Below the pieces are notes generated by a model. The model saw only the letters and a program-made list of their open reading frames with translations. It did not search any database and was not told where the DNA came from. A DNA stretch of 64,000 bases from an uncultured Methanosarcinales archaeon (GTDB lineage Archaea > Halobacteriota > Methanosarcinia > Methanotrichales > Methanotrichaceae): the NCBI GenBank assembly GCA_903871465.1, contig CAIQHB010000013.1, forward strand, positions 1 through 64,000, in the 5' to 3' direction. Shown here in pieces: positions 53,701 to 60,793 of the stretch (positions are counted from its first letter, which is position 1; every line of letters starts with the position of its first letter). Both the position numbers and the translations under genes were made by a program.

Positions 53701-54576
53701 GCAATCATTCTCGGCCAAATGGGTCAATTGATCGAAGCGGATGAGCTATTTTGCGAGGCTATAAGTCTCCTGGAAGGTCTCGGTGCACTGCCCGACTTGT
53801 GCGAGGGTTATCTGGCGGCGGCTCTATTCAAGATTCGAGTGGGAAGATCTCTGGAGGGCAGGTTCTATCTCTCCCAGGCCGAGACCCTGATATCTCGCAC
53901 CGATTGCCAACCCCTGAAGATCCAGCTCTACAATATCCAGGGTGAACTATACCAGAGGGATGCTCTCTATGTCGAGGCACAAGGCTGCTTTGAGAAGGCT
54001 TTATCTTCGGCCCGGAGGCTTTCCAACCTCTACGAGGAGGCAAAAGCTATTGCCAATCTGGGGAGGCTGGCCATGGTCAAGACGGATTATGCGGAGGCTC
54101 TCGTCAAGCTGCAGAAAGCACTGGCTGATTTCGGCCGACTGGGTGCTTTGTTTGACGTCATCACCCTCTACAGCGATCTGACATTTCTCTTCCTGGCTCA
54201 GAAGGACTATGCGCGAGCTGAGGAGATGGCTGTCTTGCGGCAGCGCCAGGCGAGAATGCTGGGTTATGTCGATCTCGGCATCAAAGCCCTAACCGATCTG
54301 GCAGAATGCGAGGCGCATACCGGTCGCGAGGGAGAAGCCATGGCAGACTATATTGATGCCTTGCGTATGGCCTGGAATGAAGGGGATAAATTCCCCTCCA
54401 CCACACTCCATCGTATCGCAGGAAAAGCCATTGATTTCCTGGAAACGACGGCTGCTCCCCAGTCTGAGGATGGGCATCAAGCCGGCATCTTGCGAGAGAA
54501 GCTAGAGAATGGGGACTATGAGGAGCTGTTAATGGATCTGTCTGGTAAATCGGATTGCTGCAAAAGAATCTGTTAG
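50716..54576 (+). CDS. Giant cytoplasmic TPR-repeat protein
   Basis: A 1286-residue protein made almost wholly of TPR-like units with a 40-residue period (for example ALDNLGDLYQMTGDLSRAEE, then CYHKCLSE), about 28 to 30 in all, of the long-helix TPR_12 type seen in LGN- and kinesin-light-chain-like proteins. There is no signal peptide, membrane segment or catalytic domain. GGAGGTGG gives a strong ribosome site 6 nt before ATG 50716. It would form a long superhelix for binding peptides or partner proteins. The partner is unknown; it converges on an unknown gene whose stop codon overlaps its own. Confidence 0.88.
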   Translation: MSADRIVTCLGSFAEILSDPGGYEPERLKSLSRNVPDIISSFIEAILASDEDIMQEKLVELADYATHINSFQAWFNLGFLAQRLFFHQAAIEYYEKSASLARVQGDDENVSRVLFRLGSLYGEEEDWNRACECYEKALLALKGCEKSSLMRPILGNLGSIYRLQGEYHQAASCYSRVLDVLDSDDRIGRADALDNLGDLYQMTGDLSRAEECYHKCLSERELAHDLNGTAKALAALSSIYQLTGNGKRAESCLEAARHHLDDLDDKAGSAGMQNRLGDMYFQEGRFREALDSYEKCTLALQESDPSLASQALCRMAQCFLEQGELIPAEDHLQRSIAIMEGLGDSCAMADALLLLAGVHRRQDLTEEALLCSRHCLEIKEQLKDRSGVVAALNYVGLIQIERQDFAMAEECYQRVAVLSMENGESLLEAEALSNLGSIHHLQGELETAMDYYGRALEIFDRLGNNQGSSQTQSNLGLIYQRKGDLSLAQDYFQKSIDVKEQLGDDQGAATTKLNLGLVLQIKGEWDLAKSNFEEASLAFEDLGDVRGVAAAQNNLGNLHSDRGDSLQAVLCYNLSLEANSAENDKHGIATTLGNLAGVYFRSGQMEKARETYRQSLEGFREAGDSRGEGRSLLGLARVMAEGGDLEEAMQHLRDCLLMEIERDDSHAMIEVLETLVNVSLRRGQWQEAEARYSQVLNALRFMGDSQAVATVLCSSGNLQADLGQWDDAMESYDECLTILERLGDTYGLSVARNNLGNICYRRGDWTRALQNYRHSLEGFEKVGDSQSEASVLSNVASLCYKRGEWSAALESYQRSLDIFEKLDDLAGEAQVFGNLGLFYHRRGERNLAMEHFQRGLEIQRRRADREGAAEMQASIDMIKAGRGDIPPTIDEYQKQLGELESAGDLSGRAEVLSALAGSYTDRCQWELALSTYKESLELFSKTGEIYNRAQVVFNMALVYKDKGDLVRAHAMFEEALNLFQNLDAVPCIALSKLNLAIILGQMGQLIEADELFCEAISLLEGLGALPDLCEGYLAAALFKIRVGRSLEGRFYLSQAETLISRTDCQPLKIQLYNIQGELYQRDALYVEAQGCFEKALSSARRLSNLYEEAKAIANLGRLAMVKTDYAEALVKLQKALADFGRLGALFDVITLYSDLTFLFLAQKDYARAEEMAVLRQRQARMLGYVDLGIKALTDLAECEAHTGREGEAMADYIDALRMAWNEGDKFPSTTLHRIAGKAIDFLETTAAPQSEDGHQAGILREKLENGDYEELLMDLSGKSDCCKRIC

Positions 54577-55223
54577 AGGCCGGACCCCATCATCGATGGC
54601 AGTAGGCTGAGCTGGAAATCGATCTCTGCCAGATCGTGCCTTATCTGCGGCTCCTGGAGAAGAAGATCCAGTTCAGTTAGGCGGCCGATCACTTCACCAA
54701 TCTGGGCATATTTATGCTCGCTCCTGGATCGAATCGGTGCATAGTAGATTTCTGCTCTGGCACAGTCTGCATCCACACCAAAGAAATCCTTGCCGAAGAA
54801 GCCCTTAAACTGCATGATGATGGGTTTGTAGACATTCCTTAAGGCCGGGATATAGAACTCTTCCAGCATCATCTGCTGCATCCGATTCTTCGTATCTGCT
54901 ACTCGAAGGCGGATATAACCCTGGCCATGGATATAGTTCCCGTAATGGATTCCGTATCTTATTCGTGAGCACAGATTTGTTTTCAAGCCGAAGATAAACT
55001 CGCAGGTATCATCCGTTTCTGTGGGGTCCAGGTTGAGGAAATATTTGATGGTTAGCATATACCCATTTTCGAAGACTATGAAGATGTGAGTCTCATCGTT
55101 TTGCGTGCCCATAACCCGGAACTCCACAACATTCCAACCAAAGAGCTTCTGGGCCTCTTCCTTTGTGAAACAGTACGATGCAAACTCGCGAACCTTTTCC
55201 AGGAGATCTCCCATGGTTTCCAT
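54573..55223 (-). CDS. Uncharacterised cytoplasmic protein
   Basis: A 216-residue mixed alpha/beta protein (METMGDLLEKVREFASYCFT, FEFIFGLKT-like strands, and a C-terminal Leu-rich helix LIGRLTELDLLLQEP-like). No family is recognised, and no signal or membrane segment is seen. ATG 55223 is chosen over TTG 55229. Its 3' end overlaps the TPR gene on the opposite strand by 4 bp, which forces convergent transcription. Confidence 0.7.
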   Translation of the reverse strand: METMGDLLEKVREFASYCFTKEEAQKLFGWNVVEFRVMGTQNDETHIFIVFENGYMLTIKYFLNLDPTETDDTCEFIFGLKTNLCSRIRYGIHYGNYIHGQGYIRLRVADTKNRMQQMMLEEFYIPALRNVYKPIIMQFKGFFGKDFFGVDADCARAEIYYAPIRSRSEHKYAQIGEVIGRLTELDLLLQEPQIRHDLAEIDFQLSLLPSMMGSGL

Positions 55224-55360
55224 TTGCAAAGGCTTTTCTCTCGAATCGGATAAACATTATGGTGGCAACTCACCTCCGATGAATAAGCAGGGCCTGGACC
55301 GGCCGGGCTCCAAAGATCAAGATATTGGATTCATCATTTCAACCTCCGCCTGAGCATCAT

Positions 55361-56125
55361 TCATGTAGAGCATGCACACCATCTCTCCCATCCCATGAGG
55401 TAAGCAGTTCCCGCGATGGTGGTCCCATAGAACACCACCCTTTTCTTATGGCGCTTTGCATTCTCCATAAGACCATTAATGGTACCGTTCGCAAGAGTGG
55501 ATCCAGTCATCAAAATGAGCTGGCAACGCTCGAACATTTCCGACGAATCCATGCCGTCCAGCACCTTCACACCACAGTGCACTGATCCGGCCTCTGCCAG
55601 GTCCGAGACCATGACTCTCTCGGGACCCAGGGTTTGGACCAGGGCATCCAGAAGTGCAGGCTGCATGCCCACGAGCCCAACCATGCCGGAACCTTGCCCG
55701 GTTATCCACTCCGCCAGGGAGGCTGCGCATCTCTTGGGGCCGTCATCTTTGCAGTGCACCGTCTTCTCAATAAGACCAAGGTTCCGAAGCACGGCATTCA
55801 TAGTTGAGATCAAGACGGCACGCCTGAAGCTCCCGCTTAGGGGCAGCTCCAGCACATCGCCTAAAGTCCCTTTAAAGCATCCTGAAACTGATGTAAACGC
55901 CTGACCTGCTGAACCTCTATAAACAGCCTGCATGAGAACCTCTTTCCCTCTCAGAAGCGGAAAGTCGTCTCTATCCAGCTCTCCTATGGCTTCTCGAGAG
56001 CTAAGTGGACTGCCCACAACTACCTCGTCGTTCAATTCATTGCGATCATTGCGTTCTTTACACCACAAATCCAATCTGACGACAAAGCGCCTCTTTGCCT
56101 CCTCCAATATGTCACATTCGTTCAT
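55361..56125 (-). CDS. DUF364 protein, putative metal-chelation family
   Basis: A 254-residue protein. The C-terminal two thirds form a Rossmann-like domain of the DUF364 family: GMVGLVGMQPALLDALVQTL, VMVSDLAEAG and ILMTGSTLANGTINGLMENA. The N-terminal part (EVVVGSPLSSREAIGELDRD) is the enolase-N-like section. The family is predicted to chelate heavy metals, including molybdenum or iron, but no reaction is proven. It lies 72 bp behind a ModA-type gene on the same strand, which fits metal handling. Confidence 0.84.
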   Translation of the reverse strand: MNECDILEEAKRRFVVRLDLWCKERNDRNELNDEVVVGSPLSSREAIGELDRDDFPLLRGKEVLMQAVYRGSAGQAFTSVSGCFKGTLGDVLELPLSGSFRRAVLISTMNAVLRNLGLIEKTVHCKDDGPKRCAASLAEWITGQGSGMVGLVGMQPALLDALVQTLGPERVMVSDLAEAGSVHCGVKVLDGMDSSEMFERCQLILMTGSTLANGTINGLMENAKRHKKRVVFYGTTIAGTAYLMGWERWCACST

Positions 56126-56197
56126 CCGTTATCGCCTACCAATGATAAATGCATCAAGCCTCCACATATGCTTCGCTGAATTGGAAACGTTAGCTAC

Positions 56198-57004
56198 TTA
56201 CTCTATTGCCGTTACAGGGATGAATCCGTACTTTTTCAGGATAGCTTGACCCTTTGCAGACATCACGAGATCAATGAATTCCCGGGACTGCTGGGGATAA
56301 TTGGATTGCTTCAGCACACCAATAGGAAAATCCCCTAATACGTTAAACCTGTCTGGAATGAATATCCTGGTGACTTTGCCCGCTATCTGAGGACTGACAT
56401 CGGATATAAAAGCAAATCCTGCATCTGCTTCGCCTAAGGCGACCTTGGACATGATGAGGCTTACCGTCGTCTCCTCGGAGACGATGTTGGCCATGACCTT
56501 TTCCTTATACACAGGGCCATATTCCGAATCATTGGCGAGTTTATCCAGAACCTGGCGTGCATAATCTCCCGCAGGCAGCTCCTTTGTTCCTATGGAAATC
56601 TTGATGCCCGGCCTCGTCAAATCCATTAAGTTCGTAATATTTGCGGGATTGTCTTTGGGAACTATTACTGCCACCTTATTTTTGGCAAAGATCCTTACCG
56701 TGTCGTTGTCGATATAACCTTCTGCCTTCAGGGCATTCATATGTTTGAGATTTGCAGACACCAGTACATCTGCATAGGCTCCCTGTTCAATCTGGGCACG
56801 GAGCGCCGGAAGGCCATCGAAGTTGAATCCGATGCGAAAGTTGCTTGTGTTCTTGTGTAATTGTTCAATCTCATTGAAAGCGCCGGTAAGGCCAGCTCCG
56901 CAGAAGACGGTAAGCTCTTTCGGTTCTTCAGCACAGACACACAACATCGCAGTGGTCATTGCCAGAACCAAACAAAGCATTACATATACAATTTTATTGC
57001 TCAT
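56198..57004 (-). CDS. Molybdate/tungstate-binding protein, ModA/WtpA-like
   Basis: A 268-residue exported binding protein. The signal peptide is MSNKIVYVMLCLVLAMTTAM, followed by CVCAEE with a possible lipidated cysteine. The type II periplasmic-binding fold shows LTVFCGAGLTGAFNEIEQLH at the anion site and YADVLVSANLKHMNALK. GGGAGGT is a strong ribosome site. The usual ModB and ModC transport genes are not adjacent, so it either works with a distant ABC transporter or as a sensor. It is likely cotranscribed with the DUF364 gene. Confidence 0.88.
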   Translation of the reverse strand: MSNKIVYVMLCLVLAMTTAMLCVCAEEPKELTVFCGAGLTGAFNEIEQLHKNTSNFRIGFNFDGLPALRAQIEQGAYADVLVSANLKHMNALKAEGYIDNDTVRIFAKNKVAVIVPKDNPANITNLMDLTRPGIKISIGTKELPAGDYARQVLDKLANDSEYGPVYKEKVMANIVSEETTVSLIMSKVALGEADAGFAFISDVSPQIAGKVTRIFIPDRFNVLGDFPIGVLKQSNYPQQSREFIDLVMSAKGQAILKKYGFIPVTAIE

Positions 57005-57263
57005 ATATTTACCTCCCGTAGCAATCGTGCATGAAGCGCAGGTTGTTATTATGCTTTTTGAGAAAAATTAAGAGAATTTCGGCTAATAGAACCCACATCT
57101 TTGGGCATTGTCCCAGGCTGGCATAGTGGGAAGAATGCCAGCGAGTTGCGCAGCTGCCGTCTGACTGCCTAAAAGAGAGAAACGAGATTGATTGCATTGG
57201 GCCACGATGGCCGAAACGTGCCTGCCATCAATCTCATATTTTCGTTTCGGTTATGTATCGCTT

Positions 57264-58025
57264 TTAAGATATTGCATGTACCGGCTTCGTTGACCCTGTT
57301 GCAGCCTGGGAAAAGACATCCACAACGACAACATTGCTGGGCTGATTGTTCACCACAAAGTACAGCGTATGTCTTCCCACCTTGTCGGCCTGGAAGTTCA
57401 TAGTGTTGTAGCCCTGGTTGAACTGGTAAGTCTTGTACTGAGAGGCGCTCTTGTCGGTCTGAATCATCTCATAGAAGCCTGCAGGCCCTCCAACCGGCGC
57501 GTTGGCTACCAGCTGCAGCCAGGTTCCCAGTGGAGTTACCACATACTGTGTCCAGTTGGTTGCTCCTTGAATCCAGAGGTCGTTGGTCTTGGACGGTACT
57601 ATGGATTTATACTGGGAGTATGCCAACCCTACACCTGCTCCGTAGTACACGCTGGAAGGCGTTTTCTTCGTTATATCGAACTTGGTCGGATTGCTTATTA
57701 TCCCACCAACGATCGGCGTACCTGTGGTTGTATAATACTGTGTGAAGGGCGAGAATGTAGTGTCCGGAACCGCTTGGTTATAGAAGGCTGTTTCGGAGCT
57801 GTACCAGGGGAAGTTCGGGACGGGCTCATTTAGCCAATGCAACATGCCAGCCAGCCCTTCATCATTTGTTCCGCTGGACACACCCATGTTGGGGCTGATA
57901 TAATCGCCGCTAGATCCCATTGTGCCGCCGCTGGAACCTGTGCCCAGGGGGTCTGACTGCGCGCATGCCTGAAATGCCAGGCATACAAACACCGTCATGC
58001 AAAGTAAAATTTTGCTATATTTCAT
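57264..58025 (-). CDS. Secreted protein of unknown family
   Basis: A 253-residue protein with a signal peptide (MKYSKILLCMTVFVCLAFQA) and cleavage near CAQS, followed by a Gly/Ser-rich linker. The rest is Tyr/Thr/Val-rich and probably beta-structured (VYYGAGVGLAYSQYKSIVPS, GWLQLVANAP-like, HTLYFVVNNQPSNVVVVDVF). The last segment resembles a jelly-roll or Ig-like strand pair. No catalytic residues are obvious. It is likely a surface protein of this lineage. The flanking gaps (57005-57263 and 58026-58292) hold no gene. Confidence 0.72.
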   Translation of the reverse strand: MKYSKILLCMTVFVCLAFQACAQSDPLGTGSSGGTMGSSGDYISPNMGVSSGTNDEGLAGMLHWLNEPVPNFPWYSSETAFYNQAVPDTTFSPFTQYYTTTGTPIVGGIISNPTKFDITKKTPSSVYYGAGVGLAYSQYKSIVPSKTNDLWIQGATNWTQYVVTPLGTWLQLVANAPVGGPAGFYEMIQTDKSASQYKTYQFNQGYNTMNFQADKVGRHTLYFVVNNQPSNVVVVDVFSQAATGSTKPVHAIS

Positions 58026-58292
58026 CTCATCACCAAATTATTGCTTTAGCCGTCTTCTCATACTCTCTAAATGTTTTCAAAGTTTTGCGGGGAGACCAAG
58101 AGAATGGCGAAAAGGATGCCAAAAGTCTCTTAGATGAAACTTTTGCCTCCTCCCCTTTATGATTCCAGACCTAGCAGGATGTCATTGAATAAATAGCTTT
58201 GGGAATCAAAATATTAAAGTGTCATATGTTATCTGCATATCAAATATAGTGCTGACTCAAAACAACATTGAACCTATCCGATCTCCTGTGAG

Positions 58293-59240
58293 TTAGAGTC
58301 CGCTGGATCCGGAGATCAGCGCCCAATAAAACAGTATCATTAACGCTGCCGCCAGGGTCAGGGCAATGGCAGCTTGCATGAGCCGGAGGGCGCGGGGCAC
58401 ATCCAACGTATCCGGTTCCTTTCCGTTCACCAGGAGCACATAGTAGCCGGGCTTCTCCAGGCGAATTCCCAGAGCACCGGCACAGGCAGCCATGGGCCAA
58501 CCAGAATTGGGGCTGGGCGTGGCGTTATGATATTGGAAGGCCGAACGCAAGGCCGCGCTCGCTCTCGCAGGCCGGGCCAGAGCAATCAGAATAATGCTCA
58601 GACGTGCCGGAATGAAGTTGGCCAGATCGTCGAGCCTGGCTCCGGCATATCCCAATTCCAATAATCCCCGGGTCTTGTAGCCGAGCATGGAATCCATGGT
58701 GCTGATGGCTTTGAAGGCCAGAGCCGCTTCCAGGCCCAGGCCAACTGGCGCGAAAGCCAGGTAGTAAAAGATGGGGGAGAGTATGGAGTCCACATAGTTC
58801 TCTGATAGCGACTCTATCACTGCAGATGCGGCCTGGGCGCGAGTGAGCGGAGCGGTGTCCCGTCCTACCAGTGCAGGAAGCATCTTTTTGGCTTCATCGA
58901 TGTCCTGATCTATCATCTTCCCGATATCGCATGAGACCTCCAAAAGACAACGAATCGCGAAGGTGGACTTGAGGAGGTATGCACCGACCAATAGGGGTAG
59001 AAATGGAACCGGGCCTGCCGCATAGACCAGAAAGTGGCCAGCCAGAACGCTTGAAGAGATTACAGTCAGCGCCAGGGCAATGCCCTGCACCCGGCTCGGT
59101 CCGGCCCGGGCGCGCAGAAAGGCGATCAATTTGCCGATCCAGACCACAGGGTGGAGCTTTGCCGGCGGCTCGCCGAGGAGGATGTCGAAGGCTATGGCCA
59201 GCAGAAAAACCGTCAGGCTCTCCTGGATCATGGGAATCAC
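58293..59240 (-). CDS. cbiB: Adenosylcobinamide-phosphate synthase CbiB
   Basis: A 315-residue integral membrane protein that joins aminopropanol phosphate (or ethanolamine-type equivalent) to adenosylcobyric acid. Family features: FDILLGEPPAKLHPVVWIGK at the N-terminus, ALVGRDTAPLTRAQAASAVI, ESLSENYVDSILSPIFYYL and the TPSPNSGWPMAACAGALG motif. About five membrane segments are seen. GTG 59240 overlaps the upstream stop (GTGA); ATG 59231 is an alternative. Third gene of a cobalamin operon. Confidence 0.94.
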   Translation of the reverse strand: MIPMIQESLTVFLLAIAFDILLGEPPAKLHPVVWIGKLIAFLRARAGPSRVQGIALALTVISSSVLAGHFLVYAAGPVPFLPLLVGAYLLKSTFAIRCLLEVSCDIGKMIDQDIDEAKKMLPALVGRDTAPLTRAQAASAVIESLSENYVDSILSPIFYYLAFAPVGLGLEAALAFKAISTMDSMLGYKTRGLLELGYAGARLDDLANFIPARLSIILIALARPARASAALRSAFQYHNATPSPNSGWPMAACAGALGIRLEKPGYYVLLVNGKEPDTLDVPRALRLMQAAIALTLAAALMILFYWALISGSSGL

Positions 59241-59479
59241 AGCAGCTCCTCCAGCGTCTTCCAGACCAGGGGGACGGATTGGCCTTCCATCAGAGCATCT
59301 ACGATCATCTCAGCAACATTCGGGCGGTGAATGATAAGGCAATCCGCACAGCTCCAGGAGCCTTCCTTCTCTCTGCCGCCCGTTCTCTCATCCCGGCAGG
59401 GATAGAAGGGGCAGAAGCAGAGGGAACAGTCCTGTTCGGGAATGTGACAGGGAAAATTCTCGCAATTCAGTCTCTGCAT
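59237..59479 (-). CDS. Cysteine-rich small protein of the cobalamin operon
   Basis: An 80-residue protein with eight cysteines in two groups: CENFPCHIPEQDCSLCFCPF and PCRDERTG ... CADCLIIH. It matches the cysteine-rich small domain often fused to, or beside, archaeal and bacterial cobalamin genes, probably a metal- or Fe-S-binding knuckle. It overlaps the aminotransferase-like gene by 13 bp and the cbiB gene by 4 bp, so all three are tightly coupled. The exact role is unknown. Confidence 0.85.
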   Translation of the reverse strand: MQRLNCENFPCHIPEQDCSLCFCPFYPCRDERTGGREKEGSWSCADCLIIHRPNVAEMIVDALMEGQSVPLVWKTLEELL

Positions 59480-60561
59480 GACAATTCCTGCCTCAAGGCG
59501 GCGATAAGCCGCTCGTTCTCGCTATGGCCTCTTACGGCAACCCGGATGAAGCTCTTTCCCAGGCCAAAGGACTGGCAGTCCCGCACCAGTATGCCCTGGG
59601 CCATAGTGCGCTCAGCCAGAACATCCGAGTCGATGCCCGAAGGAACAACATTCACCAGAATGAAGTTGACTTGGCTCGTCAGCGGCTCGAGGCCCAGGCT
59701 TTGCAGGGCAGGAATGAGATAATTCAGCTCTTCTCTTATGACAGTTCGGGATCTCTCCAGATGCTCCTCGCATCCCAGCAGGTATTCCGCAGCAGCTGCG
59801 GCTATAGAGCCGACGGACCAGGGAATTCTGGCCCGGTTCATGATCTTTGCCAGGGTTGGATTGGTCACGCCGAAGCCCAGCCGCAGGCCCGGCACTCCGA
59901 AGGACTTGGTCAGGGACCTCATGACAAACAAGAAATCCCTTTTGGGTGCAAGATCGGCCACGCTCTGGTGGGGATCGGATAGCTCTATGAAGGCCTCGTC
60001 CACAAGCAGAAAGACTTCCGCTTCCTCGCATCTATCTGCCAGACTGATTACCTGATCACGGGAAAGGAGCCTTCCCGTGGGGTTGTTGGGGTTGCAGACA
60101 AAGAGCAATCTTGCCCGGGCCAGGTCTGAGTCGCGAAATACGGGCAGGCCAGATTGGTCTATTTGCAGCTTCTCAACCCGGGCCCCGGCAAGAAGAGATT
60201 GATTCTCATATTCGCCGAAGGTGGGAGTTGGTATCAGAGCCAGGCCGCCCTCTTCCAGCGCCGCCTCCGCGAAGAGCCTGATCAGCTCTGAGGAGCCGTT
60301 TCCGGGAACGATGCACTCCTTCTCCACACCCGTGAACCGGGCCGCTGCACGGCAAAAGCCTGAGTAGCTGTTGTCCGGGTAGTGGCCGATATGCTTCAGC
60401 TCTTCCAATACGAGCTTCTCCAGGGGGGGCGAACCCAGGGGATTAATGTTGGCGGAAAAGTCCAGCGGCTCTGCTCCCAAACGCTTTGCCGCTTCCTGCA
60501 CTTTGCCTCCGTGCTTGCACACCTCGGCCAAGGCAAAGCTCTTCCGTACCCGGTTTATCAT
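59467..60561 (-). CDS. Threonine-phosphate decarboxylase, CobD-like (HisC family)
   Basis: ATG 60561 gives 364 residues, the usual length; the frame's extra 42 residues upstream are not conserved-looking. It is a fold type I PLP enzyme: the substrate loop is LDFSANINPLGSP, the PLP-phosphate region is VPGNGSSELIRLFAEA, NPNNPTG is present, DEAFIEL holds the Asp, and the Schiff-base Lys is in MRSLTKSFGVPGLRLG. It is related to histidinol-phosphate aminotransferase; the operon with cbiB points to CobD, which makes the aminopropanol phosphate side chain of B12. Confidence 0.9.
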   Translation of the reverse strand: MINRVRKSFALAEVCKHGGKVQEAAKRLGAEPLDFSANINPLGSPPLEKLVLEELKHIGHYPDNSYSGFCRAAARFTGVEKECIVPGNGSSELIRLFAEAALEEGGLALIPTPTFGEYENQSLLAGARVEKLQIDQSGLPVFRDSDLARARLLFVCNPNNPTGRLLSRDQVISLADRCEEAEVFLLVDEAFIELSDPHQSVADLAPKRDFLFVMRSLTKSFGVPGLRLGFGVTNPTLAKIMNRARIPWSVGSIAAAAAEYLLGCEEHLERSRTVIREELNYLIPALQSLGLEPLTSQVNFILVNVVPSGIDSDVLAERTMAQGILVRDCQSFGLGKSFIRVAVRGHSENERLIAALRQELSCRD

Positions 60562-60793
60562 AAACTGCTGTGGCCTTCTCTTGTGTTTGCATTTCAAACT
60601 TGTGGGCAGAAATCCTCCATTAACGATCGTGACCCGACAGGCAACTGCGCTCTGGTGATGGATATATAAAATTACTACTATGAACATAAGACAGATTCTT
60701 AAAATTTTATATTAATTAGTATCCGAAAGTGTTTTATCTACTCTATGCGAACTCAAGCGGCGTATATCAAAGGAAGAGGAGGCTAAGAACCCG
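60562..60793. promoter_or_regulatory. Divergent promoter region, cobalamin operon and cdh operon
   Basis: TTTTATATTAA (60705-60715) is a TATA box for cdhA with a leader of about 50 nt, and GGAGG (60778-60782) lies before its ATG. On the other strand TTTTATATATC (60662-60672) can serve the cobD-like gene with a leader of some 75 nt. The two boxes are about 35 bp apart, so the operons may influence each other. Confidence 0.55.
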
